NCBI GenBank assembly: GCA_964588795.1
Contig: CAZPQN010000028.1
Location: forward strand, 1 to 30,874
Direction: 5' to 3'
DNA: 30,874 nucleotides
Origin: CAZPQN01 sp964588795
GTDB taxonomy: Bacteria > Fidelibacterota > UBA2242
The notes beneath the pieces are model-generated. The model had not been told where the DNA came from, did no database searches, and saw nothing but the letters and a program-made list of their open reading frames with translations. Numbering within the stretch: the first letter of the stretch is position 1; the number at the start of each line of letters is the position of its first letter. Shown piece after piece: positions 1 to 9,022 of this stretch. The translations under genes and the position numbers were made by a program.

Positions 1-2
1 GC

Positions 3-95
3 TACTATTTCGATCAAGATCAACATAACGTCAGTGAAAATTACAAATCTTTGGGGAATTGGGTAGCGCTAATTTTGGATAGGAACAGTCAATAA
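3..95 (+). CDS. Possible 3' end of a gene cut by the left edge (doubtful)
   Basis: One forward frame is open from the window edge to a TAA at 93-95 and gives about 30 residues of mixed, protein-like composition (aromatic and acidic residues, then a short hydrophobic stretch). No start is visible because the gene would begin outside the window. Another forward frame is also open to a TAG at 64-66, so chance is a real alternative. No family can be recognised. The remaining bases to 260 are AT-rich with no hairpin terminator or convincing promoter that I can point to. Confidence 0.25.
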   Translation, partial: YYFDQDQHNVSENYKSLGNWVALILDRNSQ

Positions 96-260
96 CCAAG
101 AATAAGTACTCTCAAGTCTTAATAAGTCCTTTTGTGCTAAAAATAAAAACAATTATACTTACAACCATACCCCTACTTTACCACAACTTTACAAACGACT
201 TTACGACAATTATCTCCAGTGACTGGTGGAAAGGTTAAGTTTTTATGGTAAATTTCAGCA

Positions 261-707
261 ATGAACGACTCAACACGATCGCGCAGGTATTTTATCCTTA
301 TTCTCCTCTTTCTCACCCCACTGGGATTTTACACCAAGTTCTATCGCGGACCCGGAGCAGTCTGGGTGGCGGATTCACTCGGAGGTTTTTTCTATGAAGT
401 ATTCTGGTGTTTGCTCATAGCCATCATCACTCCGCGTCTTAAACCGATGGCGATCTCGGGTGGTGTTTTCCTCGTGACGAGCGCATTGGAATTTCTGCAA
501 TTGTGGCATCCGCCCTTTCTGACAGCCATTCGAAGGACTTTCATCGGAAGGACGTTGATTGGCACCTCTTTCACCTGGTCGGATTTTCCTTATTATCTTG
601 GCGGCTGTCTGGCTGGCTATTTAATGTTAAAACTGATTAATAATCGCCATTCCGGTAAAAAGGCAACTTTTAATCAGTCTGAAACTACTGATGAAAATAG
701 AATTTAA
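261..707 (+). CDS. DUF2809 family small integral membrane protein
   Basis: This 148-residue protein is mostly hydrophobic, with about four predicted membrane segments. It carries the pattern I associate with DUF2809: TKFYRGPGAVWVADSLGG near residues 25-42, then SALEFLQLWHPPFL near 74-87 followed by IRRTFIGRTLIGTSFTW. The function of the family is unknown; it resembles VanZ-like small membrane proteins in size and layout. The ATG at 261 has no strong ribosome-binding site. A second ATG at 245 lies in a different frame. It stands alone on the + strand and its stop lies 11 nt from the convergent stop of the LeuB-like gene. The family call rests on motif memory, and no biochemical role can be inferred. 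Confidence 0.75.
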   Translation: MNDSTRSRRYFILILLFLTPLGFYTKFYRGPGAVWVADSLGGFFYEVFWCLLIAIITPRLKPMAISGGVFLVTSALEFLQLWHPPFLTAIRRTFIGRTLIGTSFTWSDFPYYLGGCLAGYLMLKLINNRHSGKKATFNQSETTDENRI

Positions 708-718
708 ATCGTGAACTG

Positions 719-1804
719 TTACGTTTCCGTTTTCTGCTCGAGAATAAAATCCACCAGGTAATTGCCGACTTCCTCGGTGGAGAGCATGCCACGGACATCC
801 ATTGAAACCAGATGCCCGGTAATGGCTTTGGTGACGGCATTGGCGAGCAGTTCTCCCGGTTTAGTGTAACCCAGATGGTTCAGCAACTCGATGCAAGCGT
901 AAAATGCTCCAAACGGATTGGCAAAGCCATGCCCGACCGGTTGGGCAGTTGAGGATTGTGTGACCCTTAAAACAGCAAAGGTAGTTGCGCCGAGTTCTCC
1001 CACGTACCCCATACCCGTTCCGCCTACGAATTTCAGGGTAACCGTCTGGATAATGTCACCCAGAAATTCGGAGGTGATAATCGCCTGATAATCATCGGGA
1101 TTATCACCCAGATCGTTAAGAATCCGCTCAAGCGCCATTGCGTTAATGTTGATACGGGGGAACTCGGAACCGACCTGCGCCATCATTCTTTGCCAGAGGT
1201 CGGCAAGGAAATACATATAATTGGGGCGCACGACGACAACTGCTTTATTTAATCCTTTCCGGTCCGCGAACTGCAAGGCAGAGCGTAAGCAACGCTCCAC
1301 GGCATTTGAGACAACCGCATAGGATTGCAGAGCGATTTCGTTGGCACTGCTCTTATTGAGCCAATCGCCACAGCGACCCGACGGTGTCTGGTTCTGTTCC
1401 CGCAAAAGGTATAAATCCACGGTTTTTGTCTGAGCGCTGACGAATGCCGAGTACCAGGGATCGAGCATTTGAATATGTTGATAATTAAAAAAGAGATCAA
1501 ATTTTTGGCGCAGACCATAAAGAATATCCCGGGCGTGTTTCTGTTCCAGGACACGTTGATCACCCAGCGGGCCCAGCAAAACCCCGCCGTAATGATGATG
1601 TAGTTCCTCTAAGAAATCAGGCGGTAGCGTGATCTCATGTTTCAAATAATATTCGGCACCGTACGGAAAGGTGGTGTATTGAATCCCGGCTGAGAAATGC
1701 GTATTGAGCACCTCGAGCACGCGGATAATCTGCTCGAAGATTTCCGGCCCGATGCCATCGCCGGGAATGATCGCTATCCGGTTATTCTGGACTGTAGCAG
1801 TCAT
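719..1804 (-). CDS. LeuB/isocitrate dehydrogenase-fold protein with degenerate active site
   Basis: This 361-residue protein aligns along its whole length with 3-isopropylmalate dehydrogenase (LeuB). It starts with the family signature IPGDGIGPE at residues 13-21 and keeps GDII at 249-252 and FANPFGA at 294-300. LeuB normally oxidises and decarboxylates 3-isopropylmalate with NAD in leucine synthesis. By my hand alignment to the Thermus enzyme, Arg94, Arg132 and Asp241 are kept (R99, R135, D250). However, Arg104 is Q109, Tyr139 is S142, the catalytic Lys185 is P194, Asp217 is N221 and Asp245 is T254. The NAD-adenine loop (EPVHGSAPDIAGKGIANP in Thermus) is shortened to QPVGHGFANP. A true LeuB reaction is therefore unlikely; a pseudoenzyme or a new substrate is more plausible. 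The start ATG lies 1 nt after the stop of the GWxTD gene, so it is the last gene of that operon. No other leu genes are nearby. Confidence 0.85.
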   Translation of the reverse strand: MTATVQNNRIAIIPGDGIGPEIFEQIIRVLEVLNTHFSAGIQYTTFPYGAEYYLKHEITLPPDFLEELHHHYGGVLLGPLGDQRVLEQKHARDILYGLRQKFDLFFNYQHIQMLDPWYSAFVSAQTKTVDLYLLREQNQTPSGRCGDWLNKSSANEIALQSYAVVSNAVERCLRSALQFADRKGLNKAVVVVRPNYMYFLADLWQRMMAQVGSEFPRININAMALERILNDLGDNPDDYQAIITSEFLGDIIQTVTLKFVGGTGMGYVGELGATTFAVLRVTQSSTAQPVGHGFANPFGAFYACIELLNHLGYTKPGELLANAVTKAITGHLVSMDVRGMLSTEEVGNYLVDFILEQKTET

Positions 1805-1805
1805 T

Positions 1806-3077
1806 TCAGTAACGGTCGTAAAGATCGAGTGGGGTGATCAAACGGTACTCACCAAAACCGGATTCATCCACAAAAACAAATGAACGGTTGATATCGTAAT
1901 AGTACCAAATTTCATAAGGTTTGGTCTGAATCTCAAAGGGATGGCGCTCGATGTCGTTGGGCGGTCCGAACAGGATAAAAACCATGCCCATATCGGTTTT
2001 CCAGCCTTCCAAAAAGCCGGAGAAATGCTCCGTCGCATAATTGACCCGCTTATAATATTCGGTCATTAATTCGTTCTCTTCGGTGTTAGGAGTGGGGTCA
2101 CGCTCTTTCCAGAAAGCAATGAACAGGTTTTTCTTCTCGCTGTCTTTAGCCTTGCGGAGATTCCGCAATACATTGGACGGAGCGATGAACTTTAGTTGTT
2201 CGATAGCCTGATCAAGATTGTCAATCAAATTGGACATGCCCAACCAGCGCAGTTGAAAAACACGCTCAACGACGGCTTCCTCGTTTCCGATTTTCACCGT
2301 TACGATAATTTTATATTTTTTATAGGTCAATCCGGACTTGGAGATGGTGATTTTTTCGTTGGACAAGCCTTTGATGAATTGTCTTTCGAGGGATTTCTCC
2401 ATCACGATCTTGTCTGACATGTTGAGGATCTTGTAACTGACACTGCCCCGACCTCCTTTACTTAATAGCGTAAAAGCAATGTCGAATTCCGGTTTGGTAT
2501 CATTCAGCAATCCAACCACTGAAGGAATAGCTTCGGTCTTGCCATCATCTCCGACGAAGGTGCCTTCGAGGATATTGATATTTCCGATGGCGATCCCGCG
2601 TTTGTAATAATTGAGGAAATCAATTTTCTTTTTGCGATAACTGCTCTTACGCGTATCGAGGTCCAAAATTCCGATGGTCAGGAAATATTTACTGGGCCGC
2701 AGCCGAAAATGTACCCTGTTAATATCGAAATATTCACTGGAAGTAGTTTCACTGAACAGCGCGGTTTTGATTTCCTGCGTCCAGATTTTACTGGCGGCAT
2801 GTACCTCATTTTCGTCCAAAAGTAAAATCGAGATTTCATAGCGCGCGATGAAAAGGCTATCCTTTTTGATAAACTGAACCGCATCGAATGGCACTTGCAG
2901 AATGATGTCGACGGCTATAGAATCGCGGTTTGCGACAGGATTGTCATTGACTTCATAATAGAAGTTGGGTATATCCGGTTCGACTTCTCCGTGAAATTCA
3001 GGTGCCTTCTGTGCCTGCAGAAATGTTATTAAACTCGCTCCCAACACTAACCATCTAATTTTTTGCCTGAAATGCAT
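1806..3077 (-). CDS. GWxTD domain-containing exported protein
   Basis: This 423-residue protein has an N-terminal signal peptide (basic MHFRQKIR, then a hydrophobic stretch ending near LQAQ at about residue 23). The middle part is beta-rich. The C-terminal third holds the GWxTD domain: FWKERDPTPNTEENE, then EGWKTDMGMVFILFGPP, then YEIWYYY and FVFVDESGFGEYRLI. GWxTD domains are known mainly from Bacteroidetes, Gemmatimonadetes, Calditrichota and allied phyla, and their function is not established. The gene overlaps the end of the propeller gene by 23 nt and is followed after 1 nt by the LeuB-like gene, so the three are probably co-translated. The start ATG at 3077 has GGGG about 6 nt upstream, inside the preceding gene. 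It is likely periplasmic or surface-located. Confidence 0.88.
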   Translation of the reverse strand: MHFRQKIRWLVLGASLITFLQAQKAPEFHGEVEPDIPNFYYEVNDNPVANRDSIAVDIILQVPFDAVQFIKKDSLFIARYEISILLLDENEVHAASKIWTQEIKTALFSETTSSEYFDINRVHFRLRPSKYFLTIGILDLDTRKSSYRKKKIDFLNYYKRGIAIGNINILEGTFVGDDGKTEAIPSVVGLLNDTKPEFDIAFTLLSKGGRGSVSYKILNMSDKIVMEKSLERQFIKGLSNEKITISKSGLTYKKYKIIVTVKIGNEEAVVERVFQLRWLGMSNLIDNLDQAIEQLKFIAPSNVLRNLRKAKDSEKKNLFIAFWKERDPTPNTEENELMTEYYKRVNYATEHFSGFLEGWKTDMGMVFILFGPPNDIERHPFEIQTKPYEIWYYYDINRSFVFVDESGFGEYRLITPLDLYDRY

Positions 3078-4719
3078 ATTTACCCCATTTGTATTTTGTC
3101 AAACCACGATCGGTGCCAAACCAGACATCCTGACCGTCAATCAGGATTTTGAACACGGCATTGCCGGCCAAACCATCGGTTGTTGTGTATTGTTCCTGGT
3201 AATAGTCATTCAGCCGGATTAAAATCGCCCCATTCGATGTACCCAGCCACATATAGTTTTTATTCAGCGCAATATCGTAGAGTTGTGATTCATCGAATCT
3301 TCCACTGGCGGCAATTGTCTGCCAGCGTTGATTTTTCCTGTCATAAATTAGCAAACCCTGATAGTGACCGAAAACGGTCAGCGAATCCGAAGCTCCAATT
3401 GTGGTGAACTCGGTCACTGCAGTTTCCGCTAAACCAATTTTTTGACCATTTATATCGTAATGTTCGCCAATCCGGGACAATTTATCAACAGCATAAAGAC
3501 CATTATCGGTGCCGAACCATATGCGGTGGTCGTCTGCATATATTTTATAGATTTTCAAAATGTTCTGAGATGAATAAAACTTCTGACGCTTGACCTTGTA
3601 GCTCGGTATCGAAACCGTACAGAAACCGCGGGGGGTTCCGATCCAGGCCACAGAATCTTCAAGAGCAACCGAAGTGACGATTTCGTCGTTAAGTCCGTTA
3701 TGCATGCTGAGCCGTTTCCAGCGGTTTTTACGCGTCTCGAAAATCGTCAAACCCTGAGTGGTGGCAATCCAGAGACGTCCGTTACCAAAGGCCAAATCAT
3801 TTATCGTGCCCGTAGCGAGCTCAGGAATCAACTCATCTTCATAATACGACCATTCGTTACTGTTCGGATCAAAAGCCGAAATACCGGCGGGTTTGAAAAG
3901 CGGATTGGGGTCGAGAAAAGCACCGCCCATCCAGAGCATTGCATTACCGCGAACAAGGGCATTAATGCAGTTCTGCAACGGTCCGGCACGAAAGAGGCGC
4001 ATTTTCCGGATGTTATCATCACCTTCCATCAATCCCAAACCCCAGGCACCGCCGTAAACATCCCGACTGGCATCTACATGAAAAAGTACAATCGGGAAAT
4101 CCCGGAGGTTGGAATCAATGAAAACCCGTCGCGGATCATAATGGTAATCCCGATCAATGGCGTAGTTGGGAATTTCCGGTAAAGGATCATAACTGCACGG
4201 CTCCCAGCGTATGCCCGGTACGGTAGTAGTCTGCGATGCCAAGTAAAAGCCCAGCACCTTATTAACAGTGAAAAAATGACCATCGGCTGTTTGTCCCCAG
4301 AGCTTATCCGGGTCACTACCCAGCCGGATAATGGGTTCAGCCGCCGGGAGATTTAGACTGCTCTTTGAAACATTGTTCCAGGTATTTTCCGTGGGGGTCA
4401 AATAACTCAGTCCGTTTCCATGCGCCGCCCAGAGATAATTCGTCGACTGATCAAAAAGAACCGCGGTGACAAAATCGCCGCTCATGCCATTGCTGGTTGT
4501 AAATGGAGGACCCCAGTAACGTCCGTATTTATGCCAGGGAATCACACCTCCGCTCGTGCCAAAATAGACAAACTCGATGCCGTTAGTCAGGCTGGTCGGG
4601 TAAAGACTATTTTTGTAGCTTACCCAATCCTGCAATTGATAGACCCGGACCGGTGGAACCTGGGCTGACAGAGTCGCGGCCAAAATCAGGGAAGCAAACC
4701 TGAGAATTATACGACGCAT
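3055..4719 (-). CDS. Secreted beta-propeller protein with two-component regulator propeller repeats
   Basis: This 554-residue protein has a cleavable signal peptide (MRRIILRFASLILAATLSAQ). Behind it come many blades of the two-component regulator propeller type (Reg_prop), each with a W-[ILF]-[GA]-T-x-x-G-L core. Examples are FGTSGG at residues 53-58, WIATTQGLT, WIGTPRGF, WFGTDNGLYAVDK, WLGTSNGA and WFGTDRGLTKY near residues 533-543. In Bacteroidetes such blades form the periplasmic sensor of hybrid two-component systems. Here no transmembrane helix, kinase, receiver or helix-turn-helix follows, and the protein ends right after the last blade. It is therefore a free-standing exported propeller, perhaps a binding or sensor partner of the overlapping GWxTD protein. 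That partnership is inferred only from the 23-nt overlap. The upstream dprA stop is 3 nt away. Confidence 0.85.
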   Translation of the reverse strand: MRRIILRFASLILAATLSAQVPPVRVYQLQDWVSYKNSLYPTSLTNGIEFVYFGTSGGVIPWHKYGRYWGPPFTTSNGMSGDFVTAVLFDQSTNYLWAAHGNGLSYLTPTENTWNNVSKSSLNLPAAEPIIRLGSDPDKLWGQTADGHFFTVNKVLGFYLASQTTTVPGIRWEPCSYDPLPEIPNYAIDRDYHYDPRRVFIDSNLRDFPIVLFHVDASRDVYGGAWGLGLMEGDDNIRKMRLFRAGPLQNCINALVRGNAMLWMGGAFLDPNPLFKPAGISAFDPNSNEWSYYEDELIPELATGTINDLAFGNGRLWIATTQGLTIFETRKNRWKRLSMHNGLNDEIVTSVALEDSVAWIGTPRGFCTVSIPSYKVKRQKFYSSQNILKIYKIYADDHRIWFGTDNGLYAVDKLSRIGEHYDINGQKIGLAETAVTEFTTIGASDSLTVFGHYQGLLIYDRKNQRWQTIAASGRFDESQLYDIALNKNYMWLGTSNGAILIRLNDYYQEQYTTTDGLAGNAVFKILIDGQDVWFGTDRGLTKYKWGKYAFQAKN

Positions 4720-4722
4720 CTG

Positions 4723-5817
4723 CTACCCTGCCCTGACGAACATCTTGCCTGCCAGCTGGCGAACCGCACCTTTCAGCTCAAGCGTCAGGAGCGTGGCCAG
4801 AATTTCGTATGTCGATTTGTTCAGGCGACCGGCGATTTCATCAATGTGCAGTGGTTCACGCGAGAGCACATCGTAGATACTTTGTTCATCGGCATTTTCA
4901 AATTTCAGCTGCAATTCGAGCTGTCGTGCTTTTTGGGGAAATTTTCGATTCGGATCAATTTCGTTTAGGATGTCATCCACATCAGCCACCAAACGCGCAC
5001 CTTTTTGAAGCAGTTGGTTGGTGCCGCGACTTTTTTCGTCGAAAATACGTCCCGGAACCGCAAAAACTTCGCGATCCTGATCCAAGCCATAATAAGCGGT
5101 CAGCAAAGCTCCGCTCTTTTCACCGGCTTCGATCACAACCACACCCAAACCCAGACCGGAAATCAGGCGATTGCGCCGTGGGAAATTGACTGCGTCCGGC
5201 TTTGTGCCAAACGGAAATTCCGAGCAATAAACCCCATTCTCGACGATGCGGTTGCGCAGTTGACGATTCTCGGGCGGATAAACCCGGTCAATACCGGTAC
5301 CGAGTACCGCAATTGTGCGACCACCACATTGCAGCGCGGCCTTATGGGCAATTGTGTCGACACCACGCGCAAAGCCACTGACGATCGTCAGGTTGTTTTC
5401 ACACAGGCGTTTGACCAGATACTCGGTGACTTCTCTGCCGTAAGTGGTCGGCGTACGGGTTCCGACAATCGCAACGGCATCGGCATCGCTTTCAATGAAC
5501 TGGCCCTGCAGAAACAGGAGTATTGGCGGATCGAAAATATCTTTCAGCCGTGATGGATAATCGGCATCGAAATAACTGATCACCCTAAAAGGTTGTTGAG
5601 CCAGCATATTCTGCTGGGTAGTCACGAAATTATCATCCCAGCCGGCCCGGATGCGCTGGGCCAGCACCTGATCAATCATCGGTACCGAGCACAGCTGCCT
5701 AAGCGATGCCGAAAAAACGGTGCTCAGATCATCGAAATGCTGAGCTAGATTTAAAATGCGTCTGGTACCCAGCCCGTTAATCGAGAGCAGTCTTAGGATG
5801 GTCAGATGGTCATGCAT
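4723..5817 (-). CDS. dprA: DNA-processing protein DprA/Smf
   Basis: DprA binds incoming single-stranded DNA and loads RecA during natural transformation; it is also kept in bacteria not known to be competent. The 364-residue product has the usual order. An N-terminal helix-hairpin-helix-like region contains LLSINGLGTRRI (about residues 9-20). The Rossmann-type core has AIVGTRTPTTYG, SGFARGVDTIAH, AVLGTGIDRVYPPEN, FPRRNRLISG and EAGEKSGALLTA. A C-terminal winged-helix segment covers about residues 300-360. Length matches the family. It begins inside the end of obgE (8-nt overlap, 5810-5817), indicating translational coupling, and is followed after 3 nt by the propeller gene. No other competence gene is in the window. 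Confidence 0.96.
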   Translation of the reverse strand: MHDHLTILRLLSINGLGTRRILNLAQHFDDLSTVFSASLRQLCSVPMIDQVLAQRIRAGWDDNFVTTQQNMLAQQPFRVISYFDADYPSRLKDIFDPPILLFLQGQFIESDADAVAIVGTRTPTTYGREVTEYLVKRLCENNLTIVSGFARGVDTIAHKAALQCGGRTIAVLGTGIDRVYPPENRQLRNRIVENGVYCSEFPFGTKPDAVNFPRRNRLISGLGLGVVVIEAGEKSGALLTAYYGLDQDREVFAVPGRIFDEKSRGTNQLLQKGARLVADVDDILNEIDPNRKFPQKARQLELQLKFENADEQSIYDVLSREPLHIDEIAGRLNKSTYEILATLLTLELKGAVRQLAGKMFVRAG

Positions 5818-6778
5818 TTAGTTTTAACAGGTTTACGGCAGTCCGGATGAAATGTTCCAGCCCCTCTCCGGTGACCGCTGAAATTGTCACCCATTCGAGA
5901 TCTTCGAAAGGCTGGGGAGTCTCGCGAACCAAATCACTTTTCGTTAAAACCAGGAAACGAGGCTTACGAATGAATTCCGGAAAATAGCGGTTCAATTCAT
6001 TGTTCAGCACAGCGTATGTTTGCCGAGGATCAGGATCGGTGCATTCGATCAGGAAAGCCAGCACGCGGGTACGTTCTAAATGTTTCAGGAAGCGCAGTCC
6101 CAAACCCTTGCCGGCATGCGCGCCTTCAATCAGACCGGGAATATCCGCTAATAAAAAACTCCGGTAATCGGCGTATTTCACGATGCCTAAATTGGGAGTT
6201 AGCGTCGTGAATGGATAATCGGCGATTTTCGGACGGGCGGACGTGACCTTTGATAACAGTGTAGACTTGCCTGAATTCGGCAAACCCACCAAACCGACGT
6301 CCGATGGAATTTTCAGTTCAAAAATCAGGTGTTTTTCCTCGCCGGGTTTGCCGGGTTCGGCATAACGCGGGGTCTGATTGGTCGCGGTAGCATAATGAGC
6401 ATTACCGTGGCCTCCTCTCCCGCCTTTCGCGATTACGGCACTCTGCTGAGCATCGATGAGGTCAGCAATCAATGCTTCGGTCGTCTCATCACGAATAATC
6501 GTACCGCGCGGCACAGGAATAGTGATCGACGGCGCATCCGTCCCGCTTTTCAGACCACCTTGTCCATGCGCTCCTGCACGCGCAATATAACTCTTGCGGT
6601 ATTTGATGTCCTGAAGCGTGTTCAAATTGGAGTCCACGACGACAACTATATCGCCTCCCCGTCCTCCATCGCCGCCACTTGGCCCGCCTTTGGGAACGAA
6701 TTTTTCACGACGGAAAGCGACCGCACCGCGCCCTCCATCGCCCGCCCGGACTAATACTTTGGCATAATCAACAAACAC
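5810..6778 (-). CDS. obgE: GTPase Obg (ribosome assembly)
   Basis: Obg is a GTPase that acts in 50S ribosome maturation and stress signalling. I choose the GTG at 6778 as start (322 residues) because the family begins exactly here with the M-FVDYAKVLVRAGDGG sequence, and GAAGG lies about 12 nt upstream. A longer frame to a TTG at 6850 adds 24 residues with no family match and no clear ribosome-binding site. The Gly-rich Obg fold comes first, including FVPKGGPSGGDGGRGG and KGGRGGHGNAHY. It is followed by the G domain with G1 GLPNSGKST (about 165-173), switch region FTTLTPNLG, G3 DIPG (212-215) and G4 TKSD (279-282). It ends after the G domain, so the C-terminal OCT domain of some homologues is absent. 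It overlaps dprA by 8 nt. Confidence 0.96.
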   Translation of the reverse strand: MFVDYAKVLVRAGDGGRGAVAFRREKFVPKGGPSGGDGGRGGDIVVVVDSNLNTLQDIKYRKSYIARAGAHGQGGLKSGTDAPSITIPVPRGTIIRDETTEALIADLIDAQQSAVIAKGGRGGHGNAHYATATNQTPRYAEPGKPGEEKHLIFELKIPSDVGLVGLPNSGKSTLLSKVTSARPKIADYPFTTLTPNLGIVKYADYRSFLLADIPGLIEGAHAGKGLGLRFLKHLERTRVLAFLIECTDPDPRQTYAVLNNELNRYFPEFIRKPRFLVLTKSDLVRETPQPFEDLEWVTISAVTGEGLEHFIRTAVNLLKLNA

Positions 6779-6959
6779 TGATAAAGATGACCTTCGCCTT
6801 GATTCAACCAATATCGCGCTAAAAATATTGCGAAAAAAGGAAGATGCCAAGTAAAAACTGGACTGACGGTAGAAACGCCTTTAACCGGTAGGATTTATTT
6901 ACAAATTAACCGCACAGGCTGATATTTGACCGTCTGTCGAGAATTACCTGATCAGAAAA

Positions 6960-8822
6960 TTATTTGGTTGCCGAGGTCATTATCTCAAACAACCGACTGA
7001 CGAACTCCGCCGGATTTTCCAAATTACCATCAATCAATAAAGCGGCCTCGTAGAGTTCCATAATTGAATTGCGGAGGACGGGATCATGCGTATTGCCAAG
7101 CGTGAGACGGGCCAGATTTTTTATCAGCGGATGATAGGGATTGACTTCAAGGATTTTTTTCTGCGGTTTGACTTCCTGGTTCATGATCTTGAGCATTTTT
7201 TCAACCTGGGGATCGAGCCCCTCTTTCCCGATTACCAAAGTCACCGGGGAGTCCACCAGGCGTTTGGAAACCACGATATCTTCGACTTTATCATGCAGAG
7301 TTTCTTTGAAAACACCTATGAGGGTTTTCATCAGGTTAGCCTCAACCGCCTCCCCGCTTTCTGGTCGTTTGTCATCCAATTTTAGATCGGCTTTCTCGAC
7401 CGAAACGAGTTTCTTTTTTTCGAATTCCGTAATGGAGGGCACAATAAAAATATCTACCGGGTCAACTAACAGTAATACTTCGATCTTATGGCTCTTAAAA
7501 TATTCGAGTTTGGGATTACGTTCCGCTACTTCGCGGTTTTCTCCGGTCAGGTAATAAATCTCATTTTGTCCTTCAACCATCCGTCCAAGGTAGTCTTCCA
7601 GTCCGATCAATTCGCCTTTGGGTTTGGCGGTGGACTCGAACCGCAGGAGCTGGATGATTTTCTCGCGGTTAGTAAAGTCGGTATTGACGCCAAGTTTGAG
7701 GATATGGCCGAAATTCCTTGCAAATTTTTCATATTTTCCAGGGTCATTTTTCGCCCAATCCTCGAATAGTCCCAGTAGACGGGTCGTCAGAATGTTGCGC
7801 AATTTCACCATGACCGGGCTGTCCTGAGTCACCTGTCGGGAAATATTCAAGGGCAGGTCTTCGGTGTCAACCACACCTTTGACGAAACGCAGGTATTCGG
7901 GTAATAGTTCAAGGGCATTGTCCTGCACAAAAACACGGTTGGCGTAAAGATGCAGAGACTTTTCGCGTAATTCGTTGAATAGATCGAAAGGCGCCTTCTC
8001 CGGTACGAACAATAACGCCTTGAAATTGACATTGCCCTCCAGAGAAAGGTGGAGATGACCGAGTGGCGGATTGTAGTCATTGGCGACGAATTTATAGAAT
8101 TCTGTCAGTTCGTCGTTCTTGATTTCGTCTTTCGGTTTGCGCCAGAGTGCTTCGAGGCTGTTGATGCGTTCCTTACCAATGAAAATCGGGAAACCGATGA
8201 AATTTGAATACTTTTGAATGATACTCTTGACGCGCCACTCTTCGCTGAATTCCTTGTAATCTTCCTTTAACTTGAAAGAGATCCGCGTACCACGCTCGGG
8301 ACGTTTGATCTCTTCGATACTGAAGGTGCCTTGTCCATCGGAGCGCCACTGCCAGGCACGTGAGGCAGGATCGGCATGTCGGGTCTCGATTGTCACTTCA
8401 TCAGTAACCATAAATACGGAGTAGAAACCGACTCCAAACTGACCAATCAAATCGGCATCAATTTTTTTCCCTTCCTTCTGGATTTGTTCCAAATATTGCA
8501 TAGTGCCGGACTTGGCGACGGTACCGATGTTCTCGATCAGCTCTTCCTTCGTCATTCCGATGCCAGTATCTTCAATGGCGACAGTATGTTTTTTAGAATC
8601 CAACTCAATTCTGATTTTAAGTTCCCGCTCCGGCTCCAATAGATACTGGTTAGTCAATTGCATGAAACGCACCTTGTTGAGCGCATCAGAGGCGTTGGAG
8701 ATTAATTCGCGCAGGAAAACCTCAGGCTGGGTATAAAGTGAGTGCACAATAATATTGAGTAGTTGTTTCAGCTCGGCTTTGAATTCATAGGTCTGAGGTT
8801 CAGCAGTCTTGGATTTTGGCAT
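6960..8822 (-). CDS. htpG: Molecular chaperone HtpG (bacterial Hsp90)
   Basis: HtpG is the cytosolic Hsp90 chaperone, an ATP-driven dimer that helps remodel client proteins. The 620-residue product has a GHKL ATPase domain with ELISNASDALNKVR, EDTGIGMTKEEL and GQFGVGFYSVFMV. The middle domain follows (about 230-500), and the C-terminal dimerisation domain contains NPYHPLIKNL. Length is normal for the family. The ATG at 8822 has a good ribosome-binding site (AAGGA about 7 nt upstream). It is transcribed away from the hydrogenase operon, with 375 nt between them. About 180 nt separate its stop from the obgE start, so htpG may or may not read into the obgE operon. I do not see a CIRCE operator upstream. 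Confidence 0.98.
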   Translation of the reverse strand: MPKSKTAEPQTYEFKAELKQLLNIIVHSLYTQPEVFLRELISNASDALNKVRFMQLTNQYLLEPERELKIRIELDSKKHTVAIEDTGIGMTKEELIENIGTVAKSGTMQYLEQIQKEGKKIDADLIGQFGVGFYSVFMVTDEVTIETRHADPASRAWQWRSDGQGTFSIEEIKRPERGTRISFKLKEDYKEFSEEWRVKSIIQKYSNFIGFPIFIGKERINSLEALWRKPKDEIKNDELTEFYKFVANDYNPPLGHLHLSLEGNVNFKALLFVPEKAPFDLFNELREKSLHLYANRVFVQDNALELLPEYLRFVKGVVDTEDLPLNISRQVTQDSPVMVKLRNILTTRLLGLFEDWAKNDPGKYEKFARNFGHILKLGVNTDFTNREKIIQLLRFESTAKPKGELIGLEDYLGRMVEGQNEIYYLTGENREVAERNPKLEYFKSHKIEVLLLVDPVDIFIVPSITEFEKKKLVSVEKADLKLDDKRPESGEAVEANLMKTLIGVFKETLHDKVEDIVVSKRLVDSPVTLVIGKEGLDPQVEKMLKIMNQEVKPQKKILEVNPYHPLIKNLARLTLGNTHDPVLRNSIMELYEAALLIDGNLENPAEFVSRLFEIMTSATK

Positions 8823-9022
8823 TATCGTTCCTTTCAGTTTATTCGTTTGTCAATTTACGCGGCGGAATTTTACCAATACCGTGCCACCGCTGGTTTGTGT
8901 CACTCTGGCACAAGCGTCGGGTGGGGATGAATTATTTCTAAGACAGGTATGAAATTTTCCATGAAAATGTCCCCCTTTTTTCCTAATTTATGTCGCTTTT
9001 TAGTCAATATTAGAACATCGTT

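Noticed and set aside
3700..4182. 160-codon open frame on the + strand inside the propeller gene
   Set aside because: It lies wholly antisense to a gene with clear repeats and signal peptide, has no family features, and looks like a codon-bias shadow.
6779..6850. Longer N-terminus for Obg from a TTG at 6850
   Set aside because: The extra 24 residues do not fit the family, whereas the GTG at 6778 gives the exact conserved N-terminus and has GAAGG upstream.
8846..8851. TTGACA on the minus strand as the -35 box of htpG
   Set aside because: It lies only about 25 nt before the start codon, which leaves no room for a -10 box and leader.
8881..8911. Inverted repeat GTGCCA/TGGCAC upstream of htpG as an operator or CIRCE element
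   Set aside because: The arms are only 6 bp with a 19-nt spacer, and the sequence does not match CIRCE (TTAGCACTC-N9-GAGTGCTAA); chance is likely.
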